Assembly: GCA_900542275.1 (NCBI GenBank)
Contig: UQMW01000030.1
Location: 1 to 26,373 of the forward strand
Direction of reading: 5' to 3'
Source: an uncultured Collinsella sp.
Lineage (GTDB): Bacteria; Actinomycetota; Coriobacteriia; Coriobacteriales; Coriobacteriaceae
DNA: 26,373 bases
Made by a program: the position numbers and the translations under genes. Shown in pieces: positions 9,632 through 16,147 of the stretch (the stretch's first letter is position 1; each line of letters begins with the position of its first letter). Under the pieces are notes generated by a model, which did not search any database, was not told where the DNA came from, and saw only the letters and a list, made by a program, of their open reading frames with translations.

Positions 9632-9756
9632 GCAGGATCTGAGGGCTGACCTTCGCGGACGTCCTCGGACATGAAAGAACCCCCGCTGCGCACTACGTGC
9701 GGCGGGGGTTCTTTCGTCCTGCGGAGTGTCCGCGAAGGTCAGCCCTCAGATCCTGC
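9632..9756. repeat. 125-bp element with perfect 29-bp inverted arms
   Basis: The 29 bases at 9632-9660 (starting GCAGGATCTGAGGG) are the exact reverse complement of 9728-9756. Between them lies a second hairpin (9673-9715). The arms are too long and too exact for an ordinary terminator. A miniature inverted-repeat element is possible, but no target-site duplication is visible at the flanks (CCCACC and TACGAC). An 11-base stretch next to the left arm (ACGTCCTCGGA, 9659-9669) recurs just outside the right arm (9764-9774), hinting at local duplication and inversion. The 435 bp from 9622 to 10056 contain only this element and the hairpin array. Confidence 0.85.
9673..9715 (+). terminator. Intrinsic terminator of the oxidoreductase gene
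   Basis: GAAAGAACCCCCGC (9673-9686) pairs with GCGGGGGTTCTTTC (9702-9715), and the stem extends inward through CGCAC/GTGCG to a three-base loop. The T-rich right arm (TTCTTTC) can serve as the release tract. It is nested inside the 29-bp inverted repeat. Confidence 0.75.
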
Positions 9757-9802
9757 TACGACTACGTCCTCGGATTGTGGGGCTGAATGAAGGACGTGGC
9801 TG

Positions 9803-10040
9803 TGGGGGTGCCTTGTCCCGGTCGCTGTTTCGCGGCGTGGCCGCGAAACCACGCGCCACTTTGGGCATGGAGGGCTAGCTGATTGTGGCCTTCTGCTGCC
9901 CCAGTGCTGTTTCGCGCTTTGCGCGAAACATCGCAGCACTTTGGGCATAGTGGGGGAGTTGGTTGTCGCTGCCTTCTATCCCCTTGCTGTTTCGCGCCTT
10001 TGGCGCGAAAGGCGCAGTACTTTGGGCGTGGGGGCTGGCT
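9803..10040. repeat. Array of three tandem hairpin repeats of about 80 bp
   Basis: Three units share GCTGTTTCGCG (9824, 9906, 9986) and ACTTTGGGC (9858, 9938, 10019), giving spacings of 80-82 bp. Each holds a hairpin: GTTTCGCGG/CCGCGAAAC (9827-9835 and 9841-9849), GTTTCGCGC/GCGCGAAAC (9909-9917 and 9921-9929), TTTCGCGCC/GGCGCGAAA (9990-9998 and 10002-10010). The eighth stem pair changes from G-C to C-G on both strands together. Unit 2 also has outer arms GTGCTG/CAGCAC. The units resemble REP-type intergenic repeats. They end 17 bp from the stop of the ATPase gene. Confidence 0.8.
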
Positions 10041-10056
10041 TGCGGACTCAGATGAC

Positions 10057-11418
10057 CTAGAGAGATATGGGTGCAAACGAGAAATCGTTGTTGGGGTCGT
10101 CCTTTTCCATAAACTCATCGAGACAGAATGTCATATAGATTGGAACGTAAAGGATCTTGCCCTCTTTGCAAAGGTTTTCGTGGCTCAGCACAACGGCCTC
10201 GGGAATTTTGTACTCGCCCACACTCATCAAACGGTCGAGGGCTGCATGTGCTCGAACTTTCTTGCCCGATTTGACTTCGATTGGGACAACATGCCCGCGG
10301 GCACCTTCGATTACAAAGTCGACTTCACCGACCTCACGCGTTTGGTAGTACCACGTATCTGCTCCGAGGGCAACGAGTTCCTGTGCGACCACGTTCTCAT
10401 AGAGGCCGCCGAGGTTGGGGGTTTTCATGTCAAGGTAGACGGCGCGTGCCGTGCTGCCGGGATACCGCGATGCGAGCATACCTGTATCGGACTCGTATAG
10501 TTTAAAGGCCGTCGTTTTCTCCGTCCTCTTGAGAGGGCTTCGTGCCTCCGTCACCTGGGGGACCATCAATCCAACGCCTGCGTTCACCAGCCATAGGAAA
10601 TCCTGCTCGTATTTTTGAAGACGAGCTCCCTCGCCTAGAGACGAGACGATAAAGCGATGGGACTCCGCCTCAAGCTGAACGGGAATTTGCTCGAAAATGG
10701 AGCGAACGTTAAACGCTCGAGTCGATGCATATTTAGAGATATCGCTTTTGTACTGATCGACTAGCTGAATTTGAAGCTCACGCGTTCTCACGAGCGAATA
10801 GCCCGAATCGATATAGTTCTGAACGACCTCCGGCATGCCGCCGCAAACGATATAGGCTCTAAAGTTTTTGAGCATCGCCTCATGAATATAGTTTTCGACG
10901 GGACGTCTCTCGACAAGGCGGCTGCGAATATCTGCAAGCACATTTTCGCTGACGCTGTTTGCCCAACAAAACTCTTCAAAATCCATCGGCCGCATAACAA
11001 TGTGCTCGACATACCCTACCGGAAAAGAAGAGATCCCCTTAAACTCAGTCCCAAGCATAGACCCCGAGAAGACATAGCTAAAGCGTCCGTCCTCGACCAG
11101 CGCCTTCATAAGTGTAACGATCTGCGGATACTCCTGAATCTCATCGACGAAGATAAGCGTGTCTCCTTCAACAAGCGGTGCATCCGCAAGAAGGGCCACA
11201 CGGTTGATGAAGTCAATGGAGTTCTTAGCGCCAACAAGTACGTCTCTTGCCTCGGCATCAAGTAGCAGATTGACCTCATAATACGAAGCGTAGTTGCTCT
11301 TTCCAAACGCGCGAATCGCATAGCTCTTGCCAATCTGACGCGCACCGGTAACAAGCAGGGCCTTATGGGAGTTATTCTTCCAGCTCAAAAGCCTATCAAT
11401 GACCTTGCGGCGTAGCAT
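10057..11418 (-). CDS. AAA-type ATPase with C-terminal DUF4143 domain
   Basis: This 453-residue protein has Walker A at 25-32 (GARQIGKS), Walker B at 88-93 (LIFVDE, with the following IQEYP) and an FSGS sensor at about 117-120. The C-terminal DUF4143 region carries a PD-(D/E)XK nuclease-like signature: E341 (ENVVAQEL), D367 (GEVDFVI), E381 and K383 (EVKSG). The family is widespread in accessory regions of anaerobes; its function is not settled, and any role in defence or mobile-element control here is inference. The start at 11418 is preceded by GAGGTG. Its base composition is visibly more A+T-rich than the flanking genes, and the gene lies alone between two repeat arrays, suggesting acquisition by transfer. 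Confidence 0.9.
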   Translation of the reverse strand: MLRRKVIDRLLSWKNNSHKALLVTGARQIGKSYAIRAFGKSNYASYYEVNLLLDAEARDVLVGAKNSIDFINRVALLADAPLVEGDTLIFVDEIQEYPQIVTLMKALVEDGRFSYVFSGSMLGTEFKGISSFPVGYVEHIVMRPMDFEEFCWANSVSENVLADIRSRLVERRPVENYIHEAMLKNFRAYIVCGGMPEVVQNYIDSGYSLVRTRELQIQLVDQYKSDISKYASTRAFNVRSIFEQIPVQLEAESHRFIVSSLGEGARLQKYEQDFLWLVNAGVGLMVPQVTEARSPLKRTEKTTAFKLYESDTGMLASRYPGSTARAVYLDMKTPNLGGLYENVVAQELVALGADTWYYQTREVGEVDFVIEGARGHVVPIEVKSGKKVRAHAALDRLMSVGEYKIPEAVVLSHENLCKEGKILYVPIYMTFCLDEFMEKDDPNNDFSFAPISL

Positions 11419-11433
11419 TAAAACACCTCATTG

Positions 11434-11519
11434 ACAAAAATTGGCAAATAGATTTGCCCCTAATCATACAAAAATTGACAAATAGATTTGACCCAAATCA
11501 TACAAAAATTGGCAAATAG
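11434..11519. repeat. 34-bp direct repeats, two and a half copies, 5' of the ATPase gene
   Basis: Units start at 11434, 11468 and 11502, exactly 34 bp apart. Each begins ACAAAAATTGRCAAATAG; the second part is ATTTGMCCCWAATCAT, and the third copy stops after 18 bases. In unit 1 GGCAAAT and ATTTGCC (11443-11449 and 11452-11458) form a perfect palindrome around AG. The array starts 15 bp upstream of the ATPase start codon, where its promoter and leader should be, so iteron-like autoregulation is the simplest reading. It is not a CRISPR: the units are contiguous and lack unique spacers. Confidence 0.85.
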
Positions 11520-11525
11520 CAAAGC

Positions 11526-11744
11526 TCACTTAGGCCTCAAAGCCAGCGAGCCAGCACGGTACTTTGCGAAAAGGCTGGCGGCGCCGTTGTTGAGGGTGGC
11601 CAGGTTGACAGTGGCGCCGTTAGCGTTCTCGGCTGCTTGGGCGCGCAGGAGCGAAAGGGCGTCGGCAGCGTTCATGCAGAAGCCGACGGTAAAGTTCCAT
11701 ACTGCGAACTCGCAGTCGCTTGCCGCGGGGTGAAGCGCGATCGG
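11526..11744 (-). pseudogene. C-terminal remnant of an unidentified protein gene
   Basis: On the minus strand a 72-codon frame runs from a TAG (11747-11745) to a TGA (11528-11526). It reads like genuine host coding sequence: G+C-rich third positions, and residues such as CEFAVWNFTVGFCMNAADAL then NLATLNNGAASLFAKY. It lacks a start codon and ribosome site at its 5' end; the only internal ATG (11675) would leave 49 residues. I read it as the tail of a gene whose front was lost, perhaps when the adjacent ATPase segment arrived. The family is not recognised. Confidence 0.45.
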
Positions 11745-11965
11745 CTATCCCTTATGTTGGATGAAAAGCCCCATGTTTTTGCAGGGGTGCATACTCGTCA
11801 AATTAATGTATAGAATCGCGTATAGTGCGAGTAAGATATTGCGCCGCCCGTTTTGTGTTTAGCAAAGATATAGTTTGCATAATCTGGTCTAATCCCTGCT
11901 CTATTTAAATAAAGTTGCACGTAAATGGCGTAGATATGCCTGAACTGGGCTTCTTTACGCTGAGC

Positions 11966-11974
11966 GGGTAAAAT
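11966..11974 (+). promoter_or_regulatory. Candidate promoter -10 of arcC
   Basis: GGGTAAAAT (TAAAAT at 11969-11974) has the same G-preceded -10 form as other promoters in the window. It lies 137 bp before the arcC start, leaving a leader of about 130 nt that includes the hairpin at 12038-12075. Confidence 0.4.
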
Positions 11975-12037
11975 CGACCGTTCGCCGCTTAGGTATTTTC
12001 AAAATGAATAAAATGAGCGATAAAGAGAATATAAACC

Positions 12038-12075
12038 TTAATAAACTCGCGTATCGCACGGACGCGGGTTATTAA
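12038..12075 (+). promoter_or_regulatory. Leader hairpin upstream of arcC
   Basis: TTAATAAACTCGCG (12038-12051) pairs with CGCGGGTTATTAA (12063-12075), leaving one bulged A and one G-U pair, around an 11-base loop. It is not followed by a T-tract. It could be an RNA hairpin or a two-fold protein site; it ends 35 bases before the start codon. Confidence 0.45.
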
Positions 12076-12110
12076 TGGGTTGTAGGCCTTTTACAGAAAG
12101 GATTCCAGCA

Positions 12111-13073
12111 ATGTCTAAGCCTCTTGGCAAGCCCGATCGTATTGTCGTCGCCCTTGGCGGCAACGCCCTCGGCAACAACCCCGTCGAGCAGATCGAGGCC
12201 GTGAGCAACACCGCCCACGCTCTCCTCGGTCTCATCGAGCAGGGCAATGAGATCATCATCACCCACGGCAACGGCCCGCAGGTCGGCATGATCCAGAACG
12301 CCTTCGCCGCTGCCCACGATGCCATCGGTACCCCCGAGATGCCGCTGCCCGAGTGCGGCGCCATGTCCCAGGGCTACATTGGTTATCACCTGCAGCAGGG
12401 CATCGGCCGCGAGATGCACAAGCGCTATAAGCGTTGGCACGCCGCCACTGTCGTCACCCAGATCGAGTGCGATCCCGACGATCCCGCGTTCAAGAACCCG
12501 ACTAAGCCGATCGGCCCCTTCTACACCGAGGAGCAGGCCAAGGAGTTCATGGCCGAGGATCCCTCCAAGGTCTTCGTCGAGGATTCCGGCCGCGGCTGGC
12601 GTCGCGTCGTCGCCTCCCCCGATCCCAAGAAGATCGTCGAGGCCGACTCCATCCTCAACCTGCTCGACAACGAGTTCATCGTCATCGCCTGCGGTGGCGG
12701 CGGCATCCCCGTCGTCCGCGACTACGAGAACAAGGGCTGCTACAAGGGCGTTCCCGCCGTCATCGACAAGGACTTGGGCGGCGAGCTGCTGGCCGAGGAC
12801 TGCGACGCCGACGTTCTGTTCCTGCTGACCGCCGTTGAGCATGTCGCCATCAACTTTGGCAAGCCCAACCAGGAGGAGCTCGAGGACCTCACCGCCGACG
12901 AGGCCGAGCGCCTGGCCGACGAGGGCCAGTTCGGCAAGGGTTCCATGGAGCCCAAGGTCCGCGCTGCCATCAAGTTCGCCCGTTCCCGCAAGGGCCGCAC
13001 CTGCATCATCGGCGCTCTGGACAAGGCCGCCGAGACCATGGCCGGCCTCTCCGGTACCCGCATCCACGAGTAG
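12111..13073 (+). CDS. arcC: Carbamate kinase
   Basis: This 320-residue enzyme transfers the phosphate of carbamoyl phosphate to ADP, giving ATP, carbamate and then ammonia and CO2. Family motifs are clear: VALGGNAL (13-20), HGNGPQVG (52-59), ACGGGGIPVV (193-202), the TAVEHVAINFGKPNQ segment (240-254) and GSMEPKVRAAI (278-288). The start at 12111 follows AGAAAGGA; an in-frame ATG at 12075 adds a non-homologous extension. Codon use is strongly biased, so high expression is likely. It stands alone: no arginine deiminase or carbamoyltransferase is in the window, so the source of carbamoyl phosphate is encoded elsewhere. Confidence 0.96.
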   Translation: MSKPLGKPDRIVVALGGNALGNNPVEQIEAVSNTAHALLGLIEQGNEIIITHGNGPQVGMIQNAFAAAHDAIGTPEMPLPECGAMSQGYIGYHLQQGIGREMHKRYKRWHAATVVTQIECDPDDPAFKNPTKPIGPFYTEEQAKEFMAEDPSKVFVEDSGRGWRRVVASPDPKKIVEADSILNLLDNEFIVIACGGGGIPVVRDYENKGCYKGVPAVIDKDLGGELLAEDCDADVLFLLTAVEHVAINFGKPNQEELEDLTADEAERLADEGQFGKGSMEPKVRAAIKFARSRKGRTCIIGALDKAAETMAGLSGTRIHE

Positions 13074-13095
13074 TCTCTACTCTGTTGCCTCTCTC

Positions 13096-13119
13096 GTGGG
13101 CGCCAGGCAAAGCGCCCAC
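13096..13119 (+). other. Hairpin downstream of arcC
   Basis: GTGGGCGC (13096-13103) pairs perfectly with GCGCCCAC (13112-13119). No T-tract follows, so it probably protects the mRNA end or assists the terminator 20 bp further on. Confidence 0.5.
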
Positions 13120-13138
13120 AAACTAGCCTCTCTTCATG

Positions 13139-13171
13139 AGCCCCGCAGTCCGCTCCGACTGCGGGGCTTTT
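13139..13171 (+). terminator. Intrinsic terminator of arcC
   Basis: AGCCCCGCAGTC (13139-13150) pairs perfectly with GACTGCGGGGCT (13157-13168) around a six-base loop, followed by TTT. It lies between arcC and the convergent gene and is a poorer terminator in the other direction because only a few A residues precede it. Confidence 0.85.
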
Positions 13172-13207
13172 GCTATTCACCTAGTCATTGGGGACGTTCT
13201 TAAACGA

Positions 13208-14209
13208 CTAGTAGTAGGCCCACATGGCTTCGACTTCGTTGAGGACCTCTACGACGCCCCAGCGACGGGCGCTGCGGCTGGCCGAGTTGGGGTCGTAGAC
13301 GCCAATCTGGTTGGCATCGTCGATGCCGTAGAGCACGATGTAGTGGCCTACGTTGGTAAACGTACCGGGGCGCATTGCGGCGATAACGGGCGCACCCGAG
13401 CGAAGTGCTTGGGCAATCGATTCGCGATCGTTATAGAGCTGTGTTTCGTTGAGCCCCAGCTGCCACGCACCGCCTGTCATAAACGACCACTCGGTGGCAC
13501 CGGTGGGGGCGTAGTTGCCGGCTTCGGCCAGTGCGCATATATCGACCGGCGTCTTATCGGTATGGCCGGTCTTAAAGATATAGACCATGGTGAGGCAGGT
13601 GGGACCGCAAGCGTTTTCGCGAATAGTGCCACCGGCATAGGGCAGCTCCGACCATGCGGGGTCAATTTGGTAGATGTGGGGCATGGTGCCGGCCTGCCAT
13701 TGCGAGCGTGGGGTCGAGAACGCAAAGGAGTAACCGGGCGCGACGGGAGCTTTAAGCAGCTTGTCCTCGGCAGTGGGCTCAAGACCGGCTGATCCGTGCG
13801 AGATACAGGATCCCAAAAACACAAAGACGAGGCAGGCGGCAATGGAGCAAAGCGCAAGGCGTAGGCGGCGGGCTGGAAGTGCGTGGCTTGTGGTGTGCGA
13901 CGCGGGGCGAGGGGCAGAATTGCCGCGATTGCGTTGAGGTCGCGAAAAGGAGCGCTTAACGTAGTAGTCGGTCGTACGGCAATCGTAGCGGCGTGGCTGC
14001 GATGTGTCGATCTGGCGTTGGCGTGCGCTCGTGCTCACGCGGTCTGACTGCTGCACGGTACGGCTTTGTTGCCGAGAAGAAGCCCCGGGCTGCTCTTGGG
14101 GGCGCTGCTGGTTGTCGTTGTCGGAGGTGCTTCTGGGCGTTGGTGTGGTACGGCCGGCAAGGCGCACGCTTTGTGGCCGTTGGTCGCCGTCATTGTATCC
14201 GTATGCCAT
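13208..14209 (-). CDS. Membrane-anchored C39-like cysteine peptidase-domain protein
   Basis: This 333-residue protein has a strongly polar, Gln/Arg/Ser-rich N-terminal part (about 1-112), probably disordered and cytoplasmic, one hydrophobic segment (about 115-136) and an extracytoplasmic C-terminal domain resembling peptidase family C39. The presumed catalytic residues are C201 (ENACGPTCLTMV), H289 (GHYIVLYG) and D306 (VYDPNS), with a Q181 (QIDPAW) as the usual oxyanion glutamine. No ABC transporter domain is attached, so it is not a bacteriocin-export C39 peptidase. The ATG at 14209 is preferred because AAGGTG lies six bases upstream; a GTG at 14218 is the alternative. It is convergent with arcC and monocistronic. 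Confidence 0.8.
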   Translation of the reverse strand: MAYGYNDGDQRPQSVRLAGRTTPTPRSTSDNDNQQRPQEQPGASSRQQSRTVQQSDRVSTSARQRQIDTSQPRRYDCRTTDYYVKRSFSRPQRNRGNSAPRPASHTTSHALPARRLRLALCSIAACLVFVFLGSCISHGSAGLEPTAEDKLLKAPVAPGYSFAFSTPRSQWQAGTMPHIYQIDPAWSELPYAGGTIRENACGPTCLTMVYIFKTGHTDKTPVDICALAEAGNYAPTGATEWSFMTGGAWQLGLNETQLYNDRESIAQALRSGAPVIAAMRPGTFTNVGHYIVLYGIDDANQIGVYDPNSASRSARRWGVVEVLNEVEAMWAYY

Positions 14210-14412
14210 TCGAATCACCTTGCCTCATGTGTAACTTGTCTATCCTACATAAAAAGATGCACGACACATGGGTATGTGCGCCAAAAGCCTGACAAATGGT
14301 ATGAACGTTGCCGCGCCGCGCGCCAAGCGTCACGGCAACAGGTATTCAAAAGCAGACAAGATGAAAGCGTCCAAGACGAATGACGTCTCCCGCCGTTCGT
14401 CCCAAAAACGGT

Positions 14413-14456
14413 GCCGCTCGTTTTGCAGTTCTGCCTTCGGTCGAGCTGCGAGCGGC
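14413..14456 (+). promoter_or_regulatory. Two-part leader hairpin upstream of the permease
   Basis: GCCGCTC (14413-14419) pairs with GAGCGGC (14450-14456); inside, after a five-base bulge, GCAGTTC (14425-14431) pairs with GAGCTGC (14443-14449) with one G-U pair. The loop contains CTTCGG, a stable UUCG-type closing. It lies 108 bases before the permease ATG. Confidence 0.4.
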
Positions 14457-14499
14457 GCTGCTGCGCCAAGGCCGTATCTTAAAGCCATGGAATAAAAGC

Positions 14500-14544
14500 G
14501 CGCGGCAAAACGGACCGCGCAAGGGGTGACGCCAAGGGGCGTCA
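14500..14544 (+). promoter_or_regulatory. Paired hairpins just before the permease ribosome site
   Basis: GCGCGG/CCGCGC (14500-14505 and 14515-14520) and TGACGCC/GGCGTCA (14527-14533 and 14538-14544, loop AAGG) follow each other. The second is followed by AAAAAGGAAAGGAGGGG, which includes the ribosome site. On neither strand does a T-tract follow the stem, so these are leader structures rather than terminators. Confidence 0.45.
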
Positions 14545-14564
14545 AAAAGGAAAGGAGGGGAACA

Positions 14565-16016
14565 ATGGCGGACAAGAATGCAGAAGTTGCAGTCGAGGAT
14601 AACGGCGGCATGAAGAAAACGCTTTCGCTCTGGAACTTCTTCACCATCGGTTTTGGTGCCATTATCGGTACCGGTTGGGTTCTGCAGGTCGGCGACTGGA
14701 TGGTCGTGGGCGGCGGTCCCGTTCCCGCTATGATCGCATTCCTCTTGGGTGCAATCTTCCTCGTGCCCGTCGGAGCTGTTTTCGGTGAGCTCACGGCTGC
14801 TATCCCCATCTCGGGCGGCATCGTCGAGTATGTCGATCGTAGCTTTGGCCGTACGATGAGCTACATCACCGGCTGGCTCCTGGCCCTGGGCAACGGCATC
14901 CTGTGCCCGTGGGAGGCCATCGCCATCTCGACCCTCGTGTCCGAGATGTTCGGCAGCCTGCCCGGCCTTGAGTGGCTGCGCGCCGTCAAGCTCTACACTA
15001 TCCTGGGCGCCGACGTTTACTTGTTCCCGACGCTGATCGCGCTCGGCTTTGCAACCTACGTCATCTTCCTCAACTTCCGCGGTGCCAGCTCGGCCGCCAA
15101 GCTGCAGGCCTTCCTGACCAAGGCCCTGCTCTGCGGCATGCTGCTCGCCATGGGCGTCTCGCTGTTCACCGGCTCGCCGGACAACGCCATGCCCGTGTTC
15201 TCCCAGGTCACCGGTGCTGGCGGCGGCAAGCCCGCTACCGAGGGCACCAGCCTGTTCGCAGGCATCGTTTCGGTCCTGGTTCTGACCCCGTTCTTCTACG
15301 CCGGCTTCGACACCATTCCTCAGCAGGCTGAGGAAGCAGCCGAGGGCCTCAACTGGAACAAGTTCGGCAAGATCATCTCCTTGGCTTTGCTGGCCGCCGG
15401 CGGCTTCTACATGGTCTGCATCTACTCGTTCGGCACCATCCTCGACTGGCATGAGTTTGTTAAGAGCCCGGTTCCCGCGCTTGCCTGCCTCAAGGGCATC
15501 AACATGCTCCTGTACCTGGCCATGCTCGTCATCGCCACGCTTGGACCCATGGGCCCGATGAACTCCTTCTACGGCGCCACGAGCCGCATCATGCTCGCCA
15601 TGGGCCGCAAGGGCCAGCTGCCCGAGAAGTTCGCCGAGGTCGATCCCAAGTCCGGCGCTCCCAAGCTCGCCTGCGTCGTTCTGGGCGTCATCACCGTCGT
15701 CGGTCCGTTCCTGGGCAAGAACATGCTCATCCCTCTGACCAACGTGTCGGCTCTCGCCTTCATCTTCTCCTGCGGCATGGTCGCCCTCGCTTGCCTGCGC
15801 ATGCGCTTCACCGAGCCCGATCTGCCTCGTCCCTACGAGGTGCCCGGCGGCAAGTTTGGCATCAGCCTCGCTATCGTTGCCTGCGGCACCATCATTGGCC
15901 TGCTCGTGATCCCGTTCTCTCCCGCCTCCCTCAACATGGTGGAGTGGGGCATCGTGATCGGCTGGCTGGCTGTTGGCCTGGCCCTCATGGCCTTCACCAA
16001 TTCCCGCAAAAAATAA
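14565..16016 (+). CDS. APC-superfamily amino acid permease
   Basis: This 483-residue integral membrane protein has about 12 hydrophobic segments. The first carries the APC signature GFGAIIGTGW (29-38), and PISGGIVEYVDRSFG and ITGWLLALGN follow as in APC transporters. A loop EEAAEGLNWNKFGK and the segment GPMGPMNSFYGATSRIMLAMGRKGQLP are also typical. The substrate cannot be read from sequence; an amino acid or related amine is likely. GGAGGGG sits five to eleven bases before the ATG at 14565; an in-frame ATG at 14526 lies inside the leader hairpins. Codon use is strongly biased. It is probably co-transcribed with the amidohydrolase 131 bp downstream. Confidence 0.92.
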   Translation: MADKNAEVAVEDNGGMKKTLSLWNFFTIGFGAIIGTGWVLQVGDWMVVGGGPVPAMIAFLLGAIFLVPVGAVFGELTAAIPISGGIVEYVDRSFGRTMSYITGWLLALGNGILCPWEAIAISTLVSEMFGSLPGLEWLRAVKLYTILGADVYLFPTLIALGFATYVIFLNFRGASSAAKLQAFLTKALLCGMLLAMGVSLFTGSPDNAMPVFSQVTGAGGGKPATEGTSLFAGIVSVLVLTPFFYAGFDTIPQQAEEAAEGLNWNKFGKIISLALLAAGGFYMVCIYSFGTILDWHEFVKSPVPALACLKGINMLLYLAMLVIATLGPMGPMNSFYGATSRIMLAMGRKGQLPEKFAEVDPKSGAPKLACVVLGVITVVGPFLGKNMLIPLTNVSALAFIFSCGMVALACLRMRFTEPDLPRPYEVPGGKFGISLAIVACGTIIGLLVIPFSPASLNMVEWGIVIGWLAVGLALMAFTNSRKK

Positions 16017-16037
16017 CGCCTAGCCGGGGCGGATCGG

Positions 16038-16137
16038 GTGCGCGGAACCCTCTCTCCCGCGCATCGAACCCGGCACCACTTGGGTAGTTTTGTGAGGCCT
16101 TAACCCAACGCGGCCTCGCCCACTATATGGATCCATA
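16038..16137 (+). other. Three inverted repeats between permease and amidohydrolase
   Basis: GTGCGCGG/CCGCGCAT (16038-16045 and 16057-16064), GTGAGGCC/GGCCTCGC (16092-16099 and 16112-16119) and the perfect palindrome TATGGATCCATA (16126-16137) follow each other. The last abuts the AAGGAGG ribosome site at 16137-16143. None has a T-tract, so read-through into the amidohydrolase is expected, with possible RNA processing or translational control. Confidence 0.45.
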
Positions 16138-16147
16138 AGGAGGAACC

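Larger units (their letters stand above)
11745..12110. other. A+T-rich upstream region of arcC, 366 bp
   Basis: No gene is seen here. The region is much more A+T-rich than its surroundings and holds a candidate promoter (11966-11974), a leader hairpin (12038-12075) and weak arms TACTCG/CGAGTA about 30 bp apart near 11790-11835. CATAAT within TTTGCATAATC near 11880 is a second possible -10. Confidence 0.5.
14210..14564. other. Divergent intergenic region with leader structures, 355 bp
   Basis: This region separates the divergent C39-like gene and the permease gene. I see no gene in it. Its permease-proximal half holds three hairpins, listed separately. No clear promoter of the G-preceded type is visible on either strand; TAGGAT on the minus strand near 14240 is a weak possibility for the C39-like gene. 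Confidence 0.5.

Noticed and set aside
9762..10118. Minus-strand frame with repeated CxFRxKxAK-like peptides
   Set aside because: The repeated peptide is only the translation of the 80-bp hairpin units, and the frame runs into the antisense of nothing conserved while overlapping the ATPase 3' end. DNA structure explains it better than protein.
11434..11519. CRISPR array
   Set aside because: Units are contiguous 34-bp repeats without unique spacers, only two and a half copies are present, and there are no cas genes.
11488..11733. Plus-strand 81-codon frame across the second repeat array
   Set aside because: It begins inside the direct repeats and then runs antisense to the more convincing minus-strand remnant; no ribosome site.
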